Assembly: GCF_029227915.1 (NCBI RefSeq) | Contig: NC_079876.1 | Location: 17,608,001 to 17,672,000 of the forward strand | DNA: 64,000 nucleotides | Source: Hydractinia symbiolongicarpus | Lineage: Eukaryota > Cnidaria > Hydrozoa > Anthoathecata > Hydractiniidae | Direction of reading: 5' to 3' | In this document: positions 49,475 through 58,752 of the stretch, one piece after another | How the letters are laid out: the number at the start of each line of letters is the position of its first letter | How positions within the stretch are numbered: the first letter of the stretch is position 1 | The notes under the pieces: model-generated | Databases searched by the model: none | What the model was told of the DNA's origin: nothing | What the model saw: only the letters and a program-made list of their open reading frames with translations | Made by a program: the position numbers and the translations under genes

Positions 49475-51896
49475 TTTCGCTGCTAGATTACATGTTCTAG
49501 TCTATTAAATTCAGTACGTGTCGTTTCTACTTTGAAGGTGATTAGAAGGGCAAATATTGTTTGGACAGTTAATGTTTTCAAGTTGTGAACACACAAGGGA
49601 AATGCATATAGTACGAAGGATGCCCTTATTTTAATCGCGAAAGTGCCTTACCTGCAATATCTCCAACAATTCTGCTGTCAGCGTCGGTGGTGTAAAAGTT
49701 ATTATTTTTGTCTTCCAAGCAATAGATCCTGGTTCACTTCCCAGATGACGCATTTGGCTGCTAGATATGATGTTCTAGTCTATTAAATTATGTACGTGTG
49801 GGTTCTCCTTTGAAGATGATTAGGAGGGCAACTTGTTTTTGCCGGCTAATGTTTTCAAGTTGTGCAGACACAAGGGAAATGCATATAATACGAAAGATGT
49901 CCTTACTTTGATCGCGAAAATACCTTACCTGCAATAACTCCAACAATTCTGCTGTCAGCGTCGGTGGTGTAAAGGTTAGCATTGTTGCCTTCCAAGCAAT
50001 AGATCCCGATTCGATTCCCGGCGGACGCATTTGGCAGCTAGATTACATGTTCTACTCTATTAAATTCCGTACGTGTGGTTTCTGCTTTGAAGGTGATTAG
50101 GAGGGCAAATTTTTTTGGACAGTTAATGTTTTCAAGTTGTGAAGACACAAAAGAAATGCATGTAATACGAAAGATGCCCTTATTTTGATCGCGAAAGTAC
50201 CTTACCTGTAATAACTTCAACAATTATCCTGTCAGCGTCGGTGGTGTAAAGGTTAGCATTGTTGCCTTCCAAGCAATAGATTCGGGTTCGATTCCCGGCC
50301 GACGCATTTGGCTGCTAGACTACATGTTCTAGTCTAATAAATTCAGTACGTGTCGTTTCTACTTTGAAGGTGATTAGGAAGGCAAATTTTGTTGGACAGT
50401 TAATGTTTTCAAGTTGTGAAAACACAAGGGAAGTGCATATAATACGAAAGATGCCCTTATTTTGATCGCGAAAGTACCTTACCTGCAATAACTCCAACAA
50501 TTCTGCTGCCACCGGCGGTGGTGTAAAGGTTAGTATTGTTGCCTTCCAAGCAATAGATCCGGGTTCGATGCCCGGCCGACGCATTTCGCTACTAAATAAC
50601 ATGTTCTAGTCTGTTAAATTCAGTAAGTGTCGTTTCTACTTTGAAGGTGATTAGCAGGGCAAATATTGTTTGGACAGTTAATGTTTTCAAGTTGTGAAGA
50701 CACAAGGGAAATGCATATAATACGAAGGATGCCCTTATTTTGATCGCGAAAGTGCCTTACCTGCAATACCTCCAACAAATCTGCTGTCAGCGTCGGTGGT
50801 CTAAAGGTTAGCATTGTTGCCTTCCAAGCAATAGATCCGGGTTCGATTCCCAGACGACGCATTTCGCTACTAGATTACATGTTCTAGTCTATTAAATTCA
50901 GTACGTGTCGTTTCTACATTGAAGATGATTAGGAGGGCAACTTGTTTTGCCAGCTAATGTTTTCAAGTTGTGCAGACACAAGGGGAATGCATATAATACG
51001 AAAGATGTCCTTACTTTGATCGCGAAAATACCTTACCTGCAATAACTATAACAATTCTGCTGTCAGCGTCGGTGGTGTAAAGATTAGCATTGTGGCCTTC
51101 CAAGCAATAGATCCGGGTTCGATTCCCGGCCGACGCATTTGGCTGTTACATTTCATGCTCTAGTCTATTAAATTCAGTTTTTGTGGTTCCTACTTAAAAG
51201 ATGATTAGGAGGGCAACTTGTTTTTGCCAGAAAATGTTTTTAAGTTGTGAAGACACAAGGGAAATGCATATAATACGAAGGATGCCCTTATTTTGATCGC
51301 GAAAGTGCCTTACCTGCAATACCTCCAACAATTCTGCTCTCAGCGTCGGTGGTGTAAAGGTTAGCTTTGTTGCCTTCCAAGCAATAGATCCGGTTTCGAT
51401 TCCGGCCGACCCATTTGGCTGCTTGTTTTGATGTTCTAGTCTATTAAATTGTGTACGTCTGGGTTCTCCTTTGAAGATGATTAGGAGGGCAACTTGTTTT
51501 TGCCAGAAAATATTTTCAAGTTGTGAAGACACAAGGGAAATGCATGTAATACGAAAGATGTCCTTACTTTGATCGCGAAAGTACCTTACCTGCAATAGCT
51601 CCAACAATTTTTCTGTCAGCGTCGGTGGTGTAAAGGTTAGCATTGTTGCCTTCCAAGTATTAGAACCGGGTTCGATTCCCGGCCGACGCATTTCGCTACT
51701 AAATTACATGTTCTAGTCTATTAAATTCAGTACGTGTCGTTTCTACTTTGAAGGCGATTAGGAGGGCAAATTTTGTTTGGGCAGTTAATGTTTTCAAGTT
51801 GTGAAGACACAAGGGAAATGCATATAATACGTAAGATGCCCTTATTTTGATCGCGAAAGTACCTTAGCTGTAATAACTCCAACAATATTTCTGTCA

Positions 51897-51968
51897 GCGT
51901 CGGTGGTGTAAAGGTTAGCATTGTTGCCTTCCAAGCAATAGATCCGGGTTCGATTCCCGGCCGACGCA
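51897..51968 (+). tRNA. tRNA-Gly (UCC), full consensus
   Basis: Complete cloverleaf. The related copies at 29439 and 54393 each carry substitutions (T-stem and D-loop; acceptor GCCGATGCA). Confidence 0.88.
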
Positions 51969-52173
51969 TTTCGCTACTAAATTACATGTTCTAGTCTATT
52001 AAATTCAGTACGTGTCGTTTCTACTTTGAAGATGATTAGGAGGGCAACTTGTTTTTGCCAGGAAATGTTTTCAAGTGGTGAAGACACAAGGGAAATGCAT
52101 ATAATACGAAAGATGTCCTTACTTTGATCGCGAAAGTACCTTACCTGCAATAACTCCACCAGTTCTTCTGTCA

Positions 52174-52245
52174 GCGTCGGTGGTGTAAAGGTTAGCATTG
52201 TTGCCTTCCAAGCAATAGATCCGGGTTCGATTCCCGGCCGACGCA
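52174..52245 (+). tRNA. tRNA-Gly (UCC), full consensus
   Basis: Complete copy of the CCACCAGTTCTTCTG-flanked lineage, placed here outside its usual higher-order repeat. Confidence 0.88.
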
Positions 52246-52800
52246 TTTCGCTGCTAGATTAAATGTTCTAGTCTATTAAATTCAGTACGTGTCGTTTCTA
52301 CTTTGAAGGTGATTAGCAGGGCAAATATTGTTTGGACAGTTAATGTTTTCAAGTTGTGAAGACACAAGGGAAATGCATATAGTACGAAGGATGCCCTTAT
52401 TTTAATCGCGAAAGTGCCTTACCTGCAATATCTCCAACAATTCTGCTGTCAGCGTCGGTGGTGTAAAAGTTATTATTTTTGTCTTCCAAGCAATAGATCC
52501 TGGTTCACTTCCCAGTTGACGCATTTGGCTGCTAGATATGATGTTCTAGTCTATTAAATTATGTACGTGTGGGTTCTCCTTTGAAGATGATTAGGAGGGC
52601 AACTTGTTTTTGCCGGCTAATGTTTTCAAGTTGTGCAGACACAAGGGAAATGCATATAATACGAAAGATGTCCTTACTTTGATCGTTAAAATACCTTACC
52701 TGCAATAACTCCAACAATTCTGCTGTCAGCGTCGGTGGTGTAAAGGTTAGCATTGTTGCCTTCCAAGCAATAGATCCCGATTCGATTCCCGGCGGACGCA

Positions 52801-53354
52801 TTTGGCAGCTAGATTACATGTTCTAGTCTATTAAATTCCGTACGTGTGGTTTCTGCTTTGAAGGTGATTAGGAGGGCAAATTTTTTTGGACAGTTAATGT
52901 TTTCAAGTTGTGAAGACACAAAAGAAATGCATGTAATACGAAAGATGCCCTTATTTTGATCGCGAAAGTACCTTACCTGTAATAACTTCAACAATTATCC
53001 TGTCAGCGTCGGTGGTGTAAAGGTTAGCATTGTTGCCTTCCAAGCAATAGATCCCGATTCGATTCCCGGCGGACGCATTTGGCAGCTAGATTACATGTTC
53101 TAGTCTATTAAATTCCGTACGTGTGGTTTCTGCTTTGAAGGTGATTAGGAGGGCAAATTTTTTTGGACAGTTAATGTTTTCAAGTTGTGAAGACACAAAA
53201 GAAATGCATGTAATACGAAAGATGCCCTTATTTTGATCGCGAAAGTACCTTACCTGTAATAACTTCAACAATTATCCTGTCAGCGTCGGTGGTGTAAAGG
53301 TTAGCATTGTTGCCTTCCAAGCAATAGATTCGGGTTCGATTCCCGGCCGACGCA
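52801..53354 (+). repeat. Two adjacent monomers with identical spacers
   Basis: Spacers 52801-53005 and 53078-53282 read the same, base for base, as far as I compared them. The tRNA segment at 53006 has the 5' half of 53283 and the 3' half of the upstream type-E copy at 52729. This is the product expected from one unequal crossover one monomer out of register. Confidence 0.8.
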
Positions 53355-55777
53355 TTTGGCTGCTAGACTACATGTTCTAGTCTAATAAATTCAGTACGTG
53401 TCGTTTCTACTTTGAAGGTGATTAGGAAGGCAAATTTTGTTGGACAGTTAATGTTTTCAAGTTGTGAAAACACAAGGGAAGTGCATATAATACGAAAGTT
53501 GCCCTTATTTTGATCGCGAAAGTACCTTACCTGCAATAACTCCAACAATTCTGCTGCCACCGGCGGTGGTGTAAAGGTTAGTATTGTTGCCTTCCAAGCA
53601 ATAGATCCGGGTTCGATTCCCGGCCGACGCATTTGGCTGCTAGACTACATGTTCTAGTCTATTAAATTCAGTACGTGTCGTTTCTACTTTGAAGGTGATT
53701 AGGAGGGCAAATTTTGTTTGGACAGTTAATGTTTTCAAGTTGTGAAAACACAAGGGAAGTGCATATAATACGAAAGATGCCCTTATTTTGATCGCGAAAG
53801 TACCTTACCTGCAATAACTCCAACAATTCTGCTGCCACCGGCGGTGGTGTAAAGATTAGCATTGTGGCCTTCCAAGCAATAGATCCGGGTTCGATTCCCG
53901 GCCGACGCATTTGGCTGTTACATTTCATGCTCTAGTCTATTAAATTCAGTTTTTGTGGTTCCTACTTAAAAGATGATTAGGAGGGCAACTTTTTTTTGCC
54001 AGAAAATATTTTCAAGTTGTGAAGACACAAGGGAAATGCATATAATACGAAAGATGTCCTTACTTTGATCGCGAAAGTACCTTACCTGCAATAGCTCCAA
54101 CAATTTTTCTGTCAGCGTCGGTGGTGTAAAGGTTAGCATTGTTGCCTTCCAACTATTAGATCCGGGTTCGATTCCAGGCCGACGCATTTCGCTACTAAAT
54201 TACATGTTCTAGTCTATTAAATTCAGTACGTGTCGTTTCTACTTTGAAGGCGATTAGGAGGGCAAATTTTGTTTGGGCAATTAATGTTTTCAAGTTGTGA
54301 AGACACAAGGGAAATGCATATAATACGTAAGATGCCCTTATTTTGATCGCGAAAGTACCTTAGCTGTAATAACTCCAACAATATTTCTATCAGCGTCGGT
54401 GGTGTAAAGGTTAGCATTGTTGCCTTCCAAGCAATAGATCCGGGTTCGATTCCCGGCCGATGCATTTCGCTACTAAATTACATGTTCTAGTCTATTAAAT
54501 TCAGTACGTGTCGTTTCTACTTTAAAGGCGATTAGGAGGGCAAATTTTGTTTGGGCAGTTAATGTATTCAAGTTGTGTAGACACAAGGGAAATGCATATA
54601 ATACGTAAGATGCCCTTATTTTGATCGCGAAAATACCTTACCTGCAATAACTCCAACAATTCTGCTGTCAGCGTCGGTGGTGTAAAGATTAGCATTGTGG
54701 CCTTCCAAGCAATAGATCCGGGTTCGATTCCCGGCCGACGCATTTCGCTACTATATTACATGTTCTAGTCTGTTAAATTCAGTAAGTGTCGTTTCTACTT
54801 TGAAGGTGATTAGCAGGGCAAATATTGTTTGGACAGTTAATGTTTTCAAGTTGTAAAGACACAAGGGAAATGCTTATAATACGAAGGATGCCCTTATTTT
54901 GATCGCGAAAGTGCCTTACCTGCAATACCTCCAACAATTCTGCTGTCAGCGTCGGTGGTCTAAAGGTTAGCATTGTTGCCTTCCAAGCAATAGATCCGGG
55001 TTCGATTCCCAGCCGACGCATTTCGCTACTAGATTACATGTTCTAGTCTATTAAATTCAGTACGTGTCGTTTCTACATTGAAGATGATTAGGAGGGCATC
55101 TTGTTTTGCCAGCTAATGTTTTCAATTTGTGCAGACACAAGGGAAATGCATATAGTACGAAAGATGTCCTTACTTTGATCGCGAAAATACCTTACCTGCA
55201 ATAACTCCAACAATTCTGCTGTCAGCGTCGGTGGTGTAAAGATTAGCATTGTGGCCTTCCAAGCAATAGATCCGGGTTCGATTCCCGGCCGACGCATTTG
55301 GCTGTTAGATTTCATGCTCTAGTCTATTAAATTCAGTTTTTGTGGTTCCTACTTAAATGATGATTAGGAGGGCAACTTTTTATTGCCAGAAATTGTTTTC
55401 AAGTTGTGAAGACACAAGGGAAATGCATATAATACGAAGGATGCCCTTATTTTGATTGCGAAAGTGCCTTACCTGCAATACCTCCAACAATTCTGCTGTC
55501 AGCGTCGGTGGTGTAAAGGTTAGCATTGTTGCCTTCCAAGCAATAGATCCGGTTTCGATTCCAGCCGACCCATTTGGCTGCTTGTTGTGATGTTCTAGTC
55601 TATTAAATTGTGTACGTGTGGGTTCTCCTTTCAAGATGATTAGGAGGGCAACTTGTTTTTGCCAGAAAATATTTTCAAGTTGTAAAGACACAAGGGAAAT
55701 GCATATAATACGAAAGATGTCCTTACTTTGATCGCGAAAGTACCTTAACTGCAATAACTCCAACAATTCTTCTGTCA

Positions 55778-55849
55778 GCGTCGGTGGTGTAAAGGTTAGC
55801 ATTGTTGCCTTCCAAGCAATAGATCCGGGTTCGATTCCCGGCCGACGCA
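55778..55849 (+). tRNA. tRNA-Gly (UCC), full consensus
   Basis: Complete cloverleaf after the chimeric copy at 55502. Its partner near 29.7 kb upstream, 26113, has lost one G of the GG pair in the D-loop. Confidence 0.88.
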
Positions 55850-58505
55850 TTTCGCTACCAGATTACATGTTCTAGTGTATTAAATTCAGTACGTGTCGTT
55901 TCTACTTTGAAGATGATTAGGTGGGCAACTTGTTTTTGCCAGAAAATGTTTTCAAGTTGTGAAGACACAAGGGAAATGCATATAACACGAAAGATGTCCT
56001 TACTTTGATCGCGAAAATACCTTACCTGCAATAACTCCAACAATTCTGCTGTCAGCGTCGTTGGTGTAAAGGTTAGCATTGTTGCCTTCCAAGCAATAGA
56101 TCCCGATTCGATTCCCGGTGGACGCATTTGGCCGCTAGATTACATGTTCTAGTCTATTAAATTCCGTACGTGTGGTTTCTGCTTTGAAGGTGATTGGGAG
56201 GGCAAATTTTTTTGGACAGTTAATGTTTTCAAGTTGTAAAGACACAAAAGAAATGCATGTAATACGAAAGATGCCCTTATTTTGTTCGCGAAAGTACCTT
56301 ACCCGCAATAACTCCGACAATTCCGCTGCCACCGGCGGTGGTGTAAATGTTAGTATTGTTGCCTTCGAAGCAATAGATCCGGTTTCGATTCCGGCCGACG
56401 CATTTCGCTACTAGATTACATGTTCTAGTCTATTAAATTCAGTACGTGTCGTTTCTACTTTGAAGATGATTAGGAGGGCAACTTGTTTTTGCCAGAAAAT
56501 GTTTTCCAGTTGTGAAGACACAAGGGAAATGCATATAATACGTAAGATGCCCTTATTTTGATCGCGAAAGTACCTTACCTGCCATAACTCCAACAATTCT
56601 GCTGTCAGCGTCGGTGGTGTAAAGGTTGACATTGTTGCCTTCCAAGCAATAGATCCGGGTTCGATTCCAAGCCGACGCATTTGGCTGTTAGATTTCATGT
56701 TCTAGTCTATTAAATTCAGTTTTTGTGGTTCCTACTTAAAAGATGATTAGGAGGGCAACTTGTTTTTGCCAGCTAATGTTTTCAAGTTGTGCAAACACAA
56801 GGGAAATGCATATAATACGAAAGATGTCCTTACTTTGATCGCGAAAGTACCTTACTTGCAATAACTCCAACAATTCTGCTGTCAGCGTCGGTGGTGTAAA
56901 TGTTAGCATTGTGGCTTTCCAAGCAATAGATCCGGGTTTGATTCCCGGCCGACGCATTTGGCTGTTAGATTTCATGCTCTAGTCTATTAAATTCAGTTTT
57001 TTGTGGTTCCTACTTAAAAGATGATTAGGAGGACAATTTTTTTTTGACACTTATTGTTTTCAAGTTGTGAAGACAAAAGGGAAATGCATATAATTCTAAA
57101 GATGCCCTTATTTTGATCGCCAAAGTACCTTACCTGCAATACCTCCAACAATTCTGCTGTCAGCGTCGGTGGTCTAAAGGTTAGCATTGTTGCCTTCCAA
57201 GCAATAGATCAGGCTTCGATTCCCAGCCGACGCATTTCGCTACTAGATTACATGTTCTAGTCTATTAAATTCAGTACGTGTCGTTTCTACATTGAAGATG
57301 ATTAGGAGGGCATCTTGTTTTGCCAGCTAATGTTTTCAATTTGTGCAGACACAAGGGAAATACATATAGTACGAAAGATGTCCTTACTTTGATCGCGAAA
57401 ATACCTTACCTGCAATAACTCCAACAATTCTGCTGTCAGCGTCGGTGGTGTAAAGATTAGCATTGTGGCCTTCCAAGCAATAGATCCGGGTTCGATTCCC
57501 GGCCGACGCATTTGGCTGTTAGATTTCATGCTCTAGTCTATTAAATTCAGTTTTTGTGGTTCCTACTTAAATGATGATTAGGAGGGCAACTTTTTATTGC
57601 CAGAAAATGTTTTCAAGTTGTGAAGACACAAGAGAAATGCATATAATACGAAAGATGTCCTTACTTTGATCGCGAAAGTACCTTACCTGCAATAACTCCA
57701 ACAATTCTTCTGTCAGCGTCGGTGGTGTAAAGGTTAGCATTGTTGCCTTCCAAACAATAGATCCGGGTTCGATTCCCAGCCGACGCATTTTGCTACTAGA
57801 TTACATGTTCTAGTCTATTAAATTCAGTACGTGTCGTTTCTACTTTGAAGATGATTAGGAGGGCATCTTGTTTTGCCAGCTAATGTTTTCAATTTGTGCA
57901 GACACAAGGGAAATACATATAGTACGAAAGATGTCCTTACTTTGATCGCGAAAATACCTTACCTGCAATAACTCCAACAATTCTGCTGTCAGCGTCGGTG
58001 GTGTAAAGATTAGCATTGTGGCCTTCCAAGCAATAGATCCGGGTTCGATTCCCGGCCGACGCATTTGGCTGTTAGATTTCATGCTCTAGTCTATTAAATT
58101 CAGTTTTTGTGGTTCCTACTTAAATGATGATTAGGAGGGCAACTTTTTATTGCCAGAAAATGTTTTCAAGTTGTGAAGACACAAGGGAAATGCATATAAT
58201 ACGAAGGATGCCCGTATTTTGATTGCGAAAGTGCCTTACCTGCAATACCTCCAACAATTCTGCTGTCAGCGTCGGTGGTGTAAAGGTTAGCATTGTTGCC
58301 TTCCAAGCAATAGATCCGGTTTCGATTCCAGCCGACCCATTTGCCTGCTTGTTTTGATGTTCTAGTCTATTAAATTTTGTACGTGTGGGTTCTCCTTTCA
58401 AGATGATTAGGAGGGCAACTTGTTTTTGAAAATATTTTCAAGTTGTGAAGACACAAGAGAAATGCATATAATACGAAAGATGTCCTTACTTTGATCGCGA
58501 AAGTA

Positions 58506-58514
58506 CCTTACCTG
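58506..58514 (-). other. Antisense splice-donor-like site CAG|GTAAGG
   Basis: CCTTACCTG on the + strand reads CAGGTAAGG on the minus strand, one base off the ideal U1 donor. It recurs at the same place, about 35 nt before the tRNA, in most monomers. I see no convincing matching acceptor, so this may be chance fixed by repeat homogenisation. Confidence 0.35.
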
Positions 58515-58547
58515 CAATAACTCCAACAATTCTTCTGTCAGCGTCGG

Positions 58548-58558
58548 TGGTGTAAAGG
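58548..58558 (+). promoter_or_regulatory. Pol III A box (TGGTGTAAAGG)
   Basis: The internal promoter element lies at tRNA positions 8-19 of the reference copy. It fits the eukaryotic A-box pattern TRGYNNARNNG. The corresponding stretch in type D (TGGTGTAAAAG) and type B (TGGTGTAAAGA) deviates at the end. Confidence 0.8.
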
Positions 58559-58590
58559 TTAGCATTGTTGCCTTCCAAGCAATAGATCCG

Positions 58591-58601
58591 GGTTCGATTC
58601 C
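58591..58601 (+). promoter_or_regulatory. Pol III B box (GGTTCGATTCC)
   Basis: It matches the B-box consensus GGTTCGANTCC exactly. Types A, B and P keep it or come within one base. Type D has GGTTCACTTCC or GGTTCACCTCC, which should weaken TFIIIC binding. Confidence 0.85.
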
Positions 58602-58612
58602 CGGCCGACGCA

Positions 58613-58616
58613 TTTT
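58613..58616 (+). terminator. Immediate Pol III terminator TTTT
   Basis: Four T residues follow the discriminator base, because the usual TTTCG flank reads TTTTG here. The same immediate T4 follows the tRNA segments ending at 745 (as part of GCTTTTC), 4066, 9866, 13187, 57787 and 60275. Most other copies have only TTT. Confidence 0.65.
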
Positions 58617-58621
58617 GCTAC

Positions 58622-58642
58622 TAGATTACATGTTCTAGTCTA
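58622..58642 (+). other. Stem-loop in the tRNA 3' trailer
   Basis: TAGATTA (58622-58628) pairs with TAGTCTA (58636-58642) through six Watson-Crick pairs and one G-U pair, closing a seven-base loop CATGTTC. In other monomers, such as 48374-48394, the left arm is TAGACTA and all seven pairs are Watson-Crick. The TTTCATG spacer type loses only the loop-closing pair. It would lie 10-30 nt after the tRNA in a read-through transcript. Confidence 0.6.
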
Positions 58643-58695
58643 TTAAATTCAGTACGTGTCGTTTCTACTTTGAAGATGATTAGGAGGGCAACTTG

Positions 58696-58700
58696 TTTTT
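58696..58700 (+). terminator. Spacer T-run, candidate distal Pol III terminator
   Basis: A T5 run lies 84 nt after the tRNA 3' end. The same position holds T8 (549-556), T7 in the AAATTTTTTTGG spacers, or T4 to T5 in others. The ATATTGTTTGG spacers have only T3 there and reach TTTT about 25 nt further on, in AATGTTTTCAAG. All spacer types therefore contain a T4 or longer within about 125 nt. Confidence 0.5.
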
Positions 58701-58719
58701 GCCAGAAAATATTTTCAAG

Positions 58720-58733
58720 TTGTGAAGACACAA
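58720..58733 (+). other. Small stem-loop TTGTG-N4-CACAA
   Basis: Five base pairs close a four-base loop, AAGA here. The stem is kept in almost all monomers while the loop varies (AAGA, AAAA, CAGA). Exceptions are the AAGTGGTG monomers and the GTTGTAAAG monomers, each with one mismatch. Confidence 0.5.
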
Positions 58734-58741
58734 GGGAAATG

Positions 58742-58752
58742 CATATAATACG
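58742..58752 (+). promoter_or_regulatory. Conserved AT-rich element ATGCATATAATACG (core shown)
   Basis: A TATA-like core TATAATA lies about 70 nt before the next tRNA start at 58818. It recurs in nearly every monomer. Variants are TATAATTCTA in the T8 spacers and CATGTAATACG in the CACAAAAG spacers. The position is too far upstream for a classical TATA box of a Pol III start, so a promoter role is only a guess. Confidence 0.3.

Larger units (their letters stand above)
46704..50861 (+). repeat. 15-monomer higher-order repeat, copy d (4158 bp)
   Basis: tRNA-like starts: 46908, 47185, 47461, 47738, 48016, 48293, 48571, 48849, 49126, 49403, 49681, 49958, 50235, 50512 and 50790. From 47461 the partners lie 4711-4712 bp upstream in copy c. 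Copy d keeps the extra D-type and chimeric monomers of copy c (49681, 50512) but lacks partners for 46078 and 46354. The first two monomers, 46908 and 47185, instead resemble 28608 and 28885. Confidence 0.91.
50862..57234 (+). repeat. Mixed monomer block, partly repeating 25-28 kb
   Basis: tRNA-like starts: 51066, 51343, 51619, 51897, 52174, 52452, 52729, 53006, 53283, 53560, 53838, 54115, 54393, 54671, 54949, 55225, 55502, 55778, 56055, 56332, 56608, 56885 and 57163. 51066-51968 follows 28608-29510 in order (offset 22,458 bp). 56332-56956 follows 27222-27846 (offset 29,110 bp). 53006 and 53283 have identical preceding spacers. 53560 and 53838 are chimeras with a P-type 5' end. 54115 and 51619 have disrupted 3' anticodon stems. 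Confidence 0.91.
58541..58612 (+). tRNA. tRNA-Gly (anticodon UCC), complete, with TTTT terminator
   Basis: This is the reference copy. The acceptor stem GCGTCGG/CCGACGC has seven Watson-Crick pairs and an A discriminator. The D-stem is GTGT/GCAT with loop AAAGGTTA, which keeps A14, G18, G19 and A21. The anticodon stem is GTTGC/GCAAT with loop CTTCCAA, placing UCC at 58574-58576. The variable loop is AGAT. The T-stem is CCGGG/CCCGG with loop TTCGATT. U8 and the T-loop identity bases are present. No CCA is encoded, as in eukaryotes. A TTTT follows directly, so the internal promoter and the stop are both in place. It would decode GGA (and GGN by wobble) for glycine. It also resembles known animal tRNA-Gly(UCC) in loop layout. 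Expression is not shown. Confidence 0.92.

Noticed and set aside
58650-58690. Hammerhead or other self-cleaving ribozyme core in the spacer
   Set aside because: GATGATTAGGAG looked suggestive, but the CUGAUGA core with a matching GAAA and flanking helices is absent on either strand.
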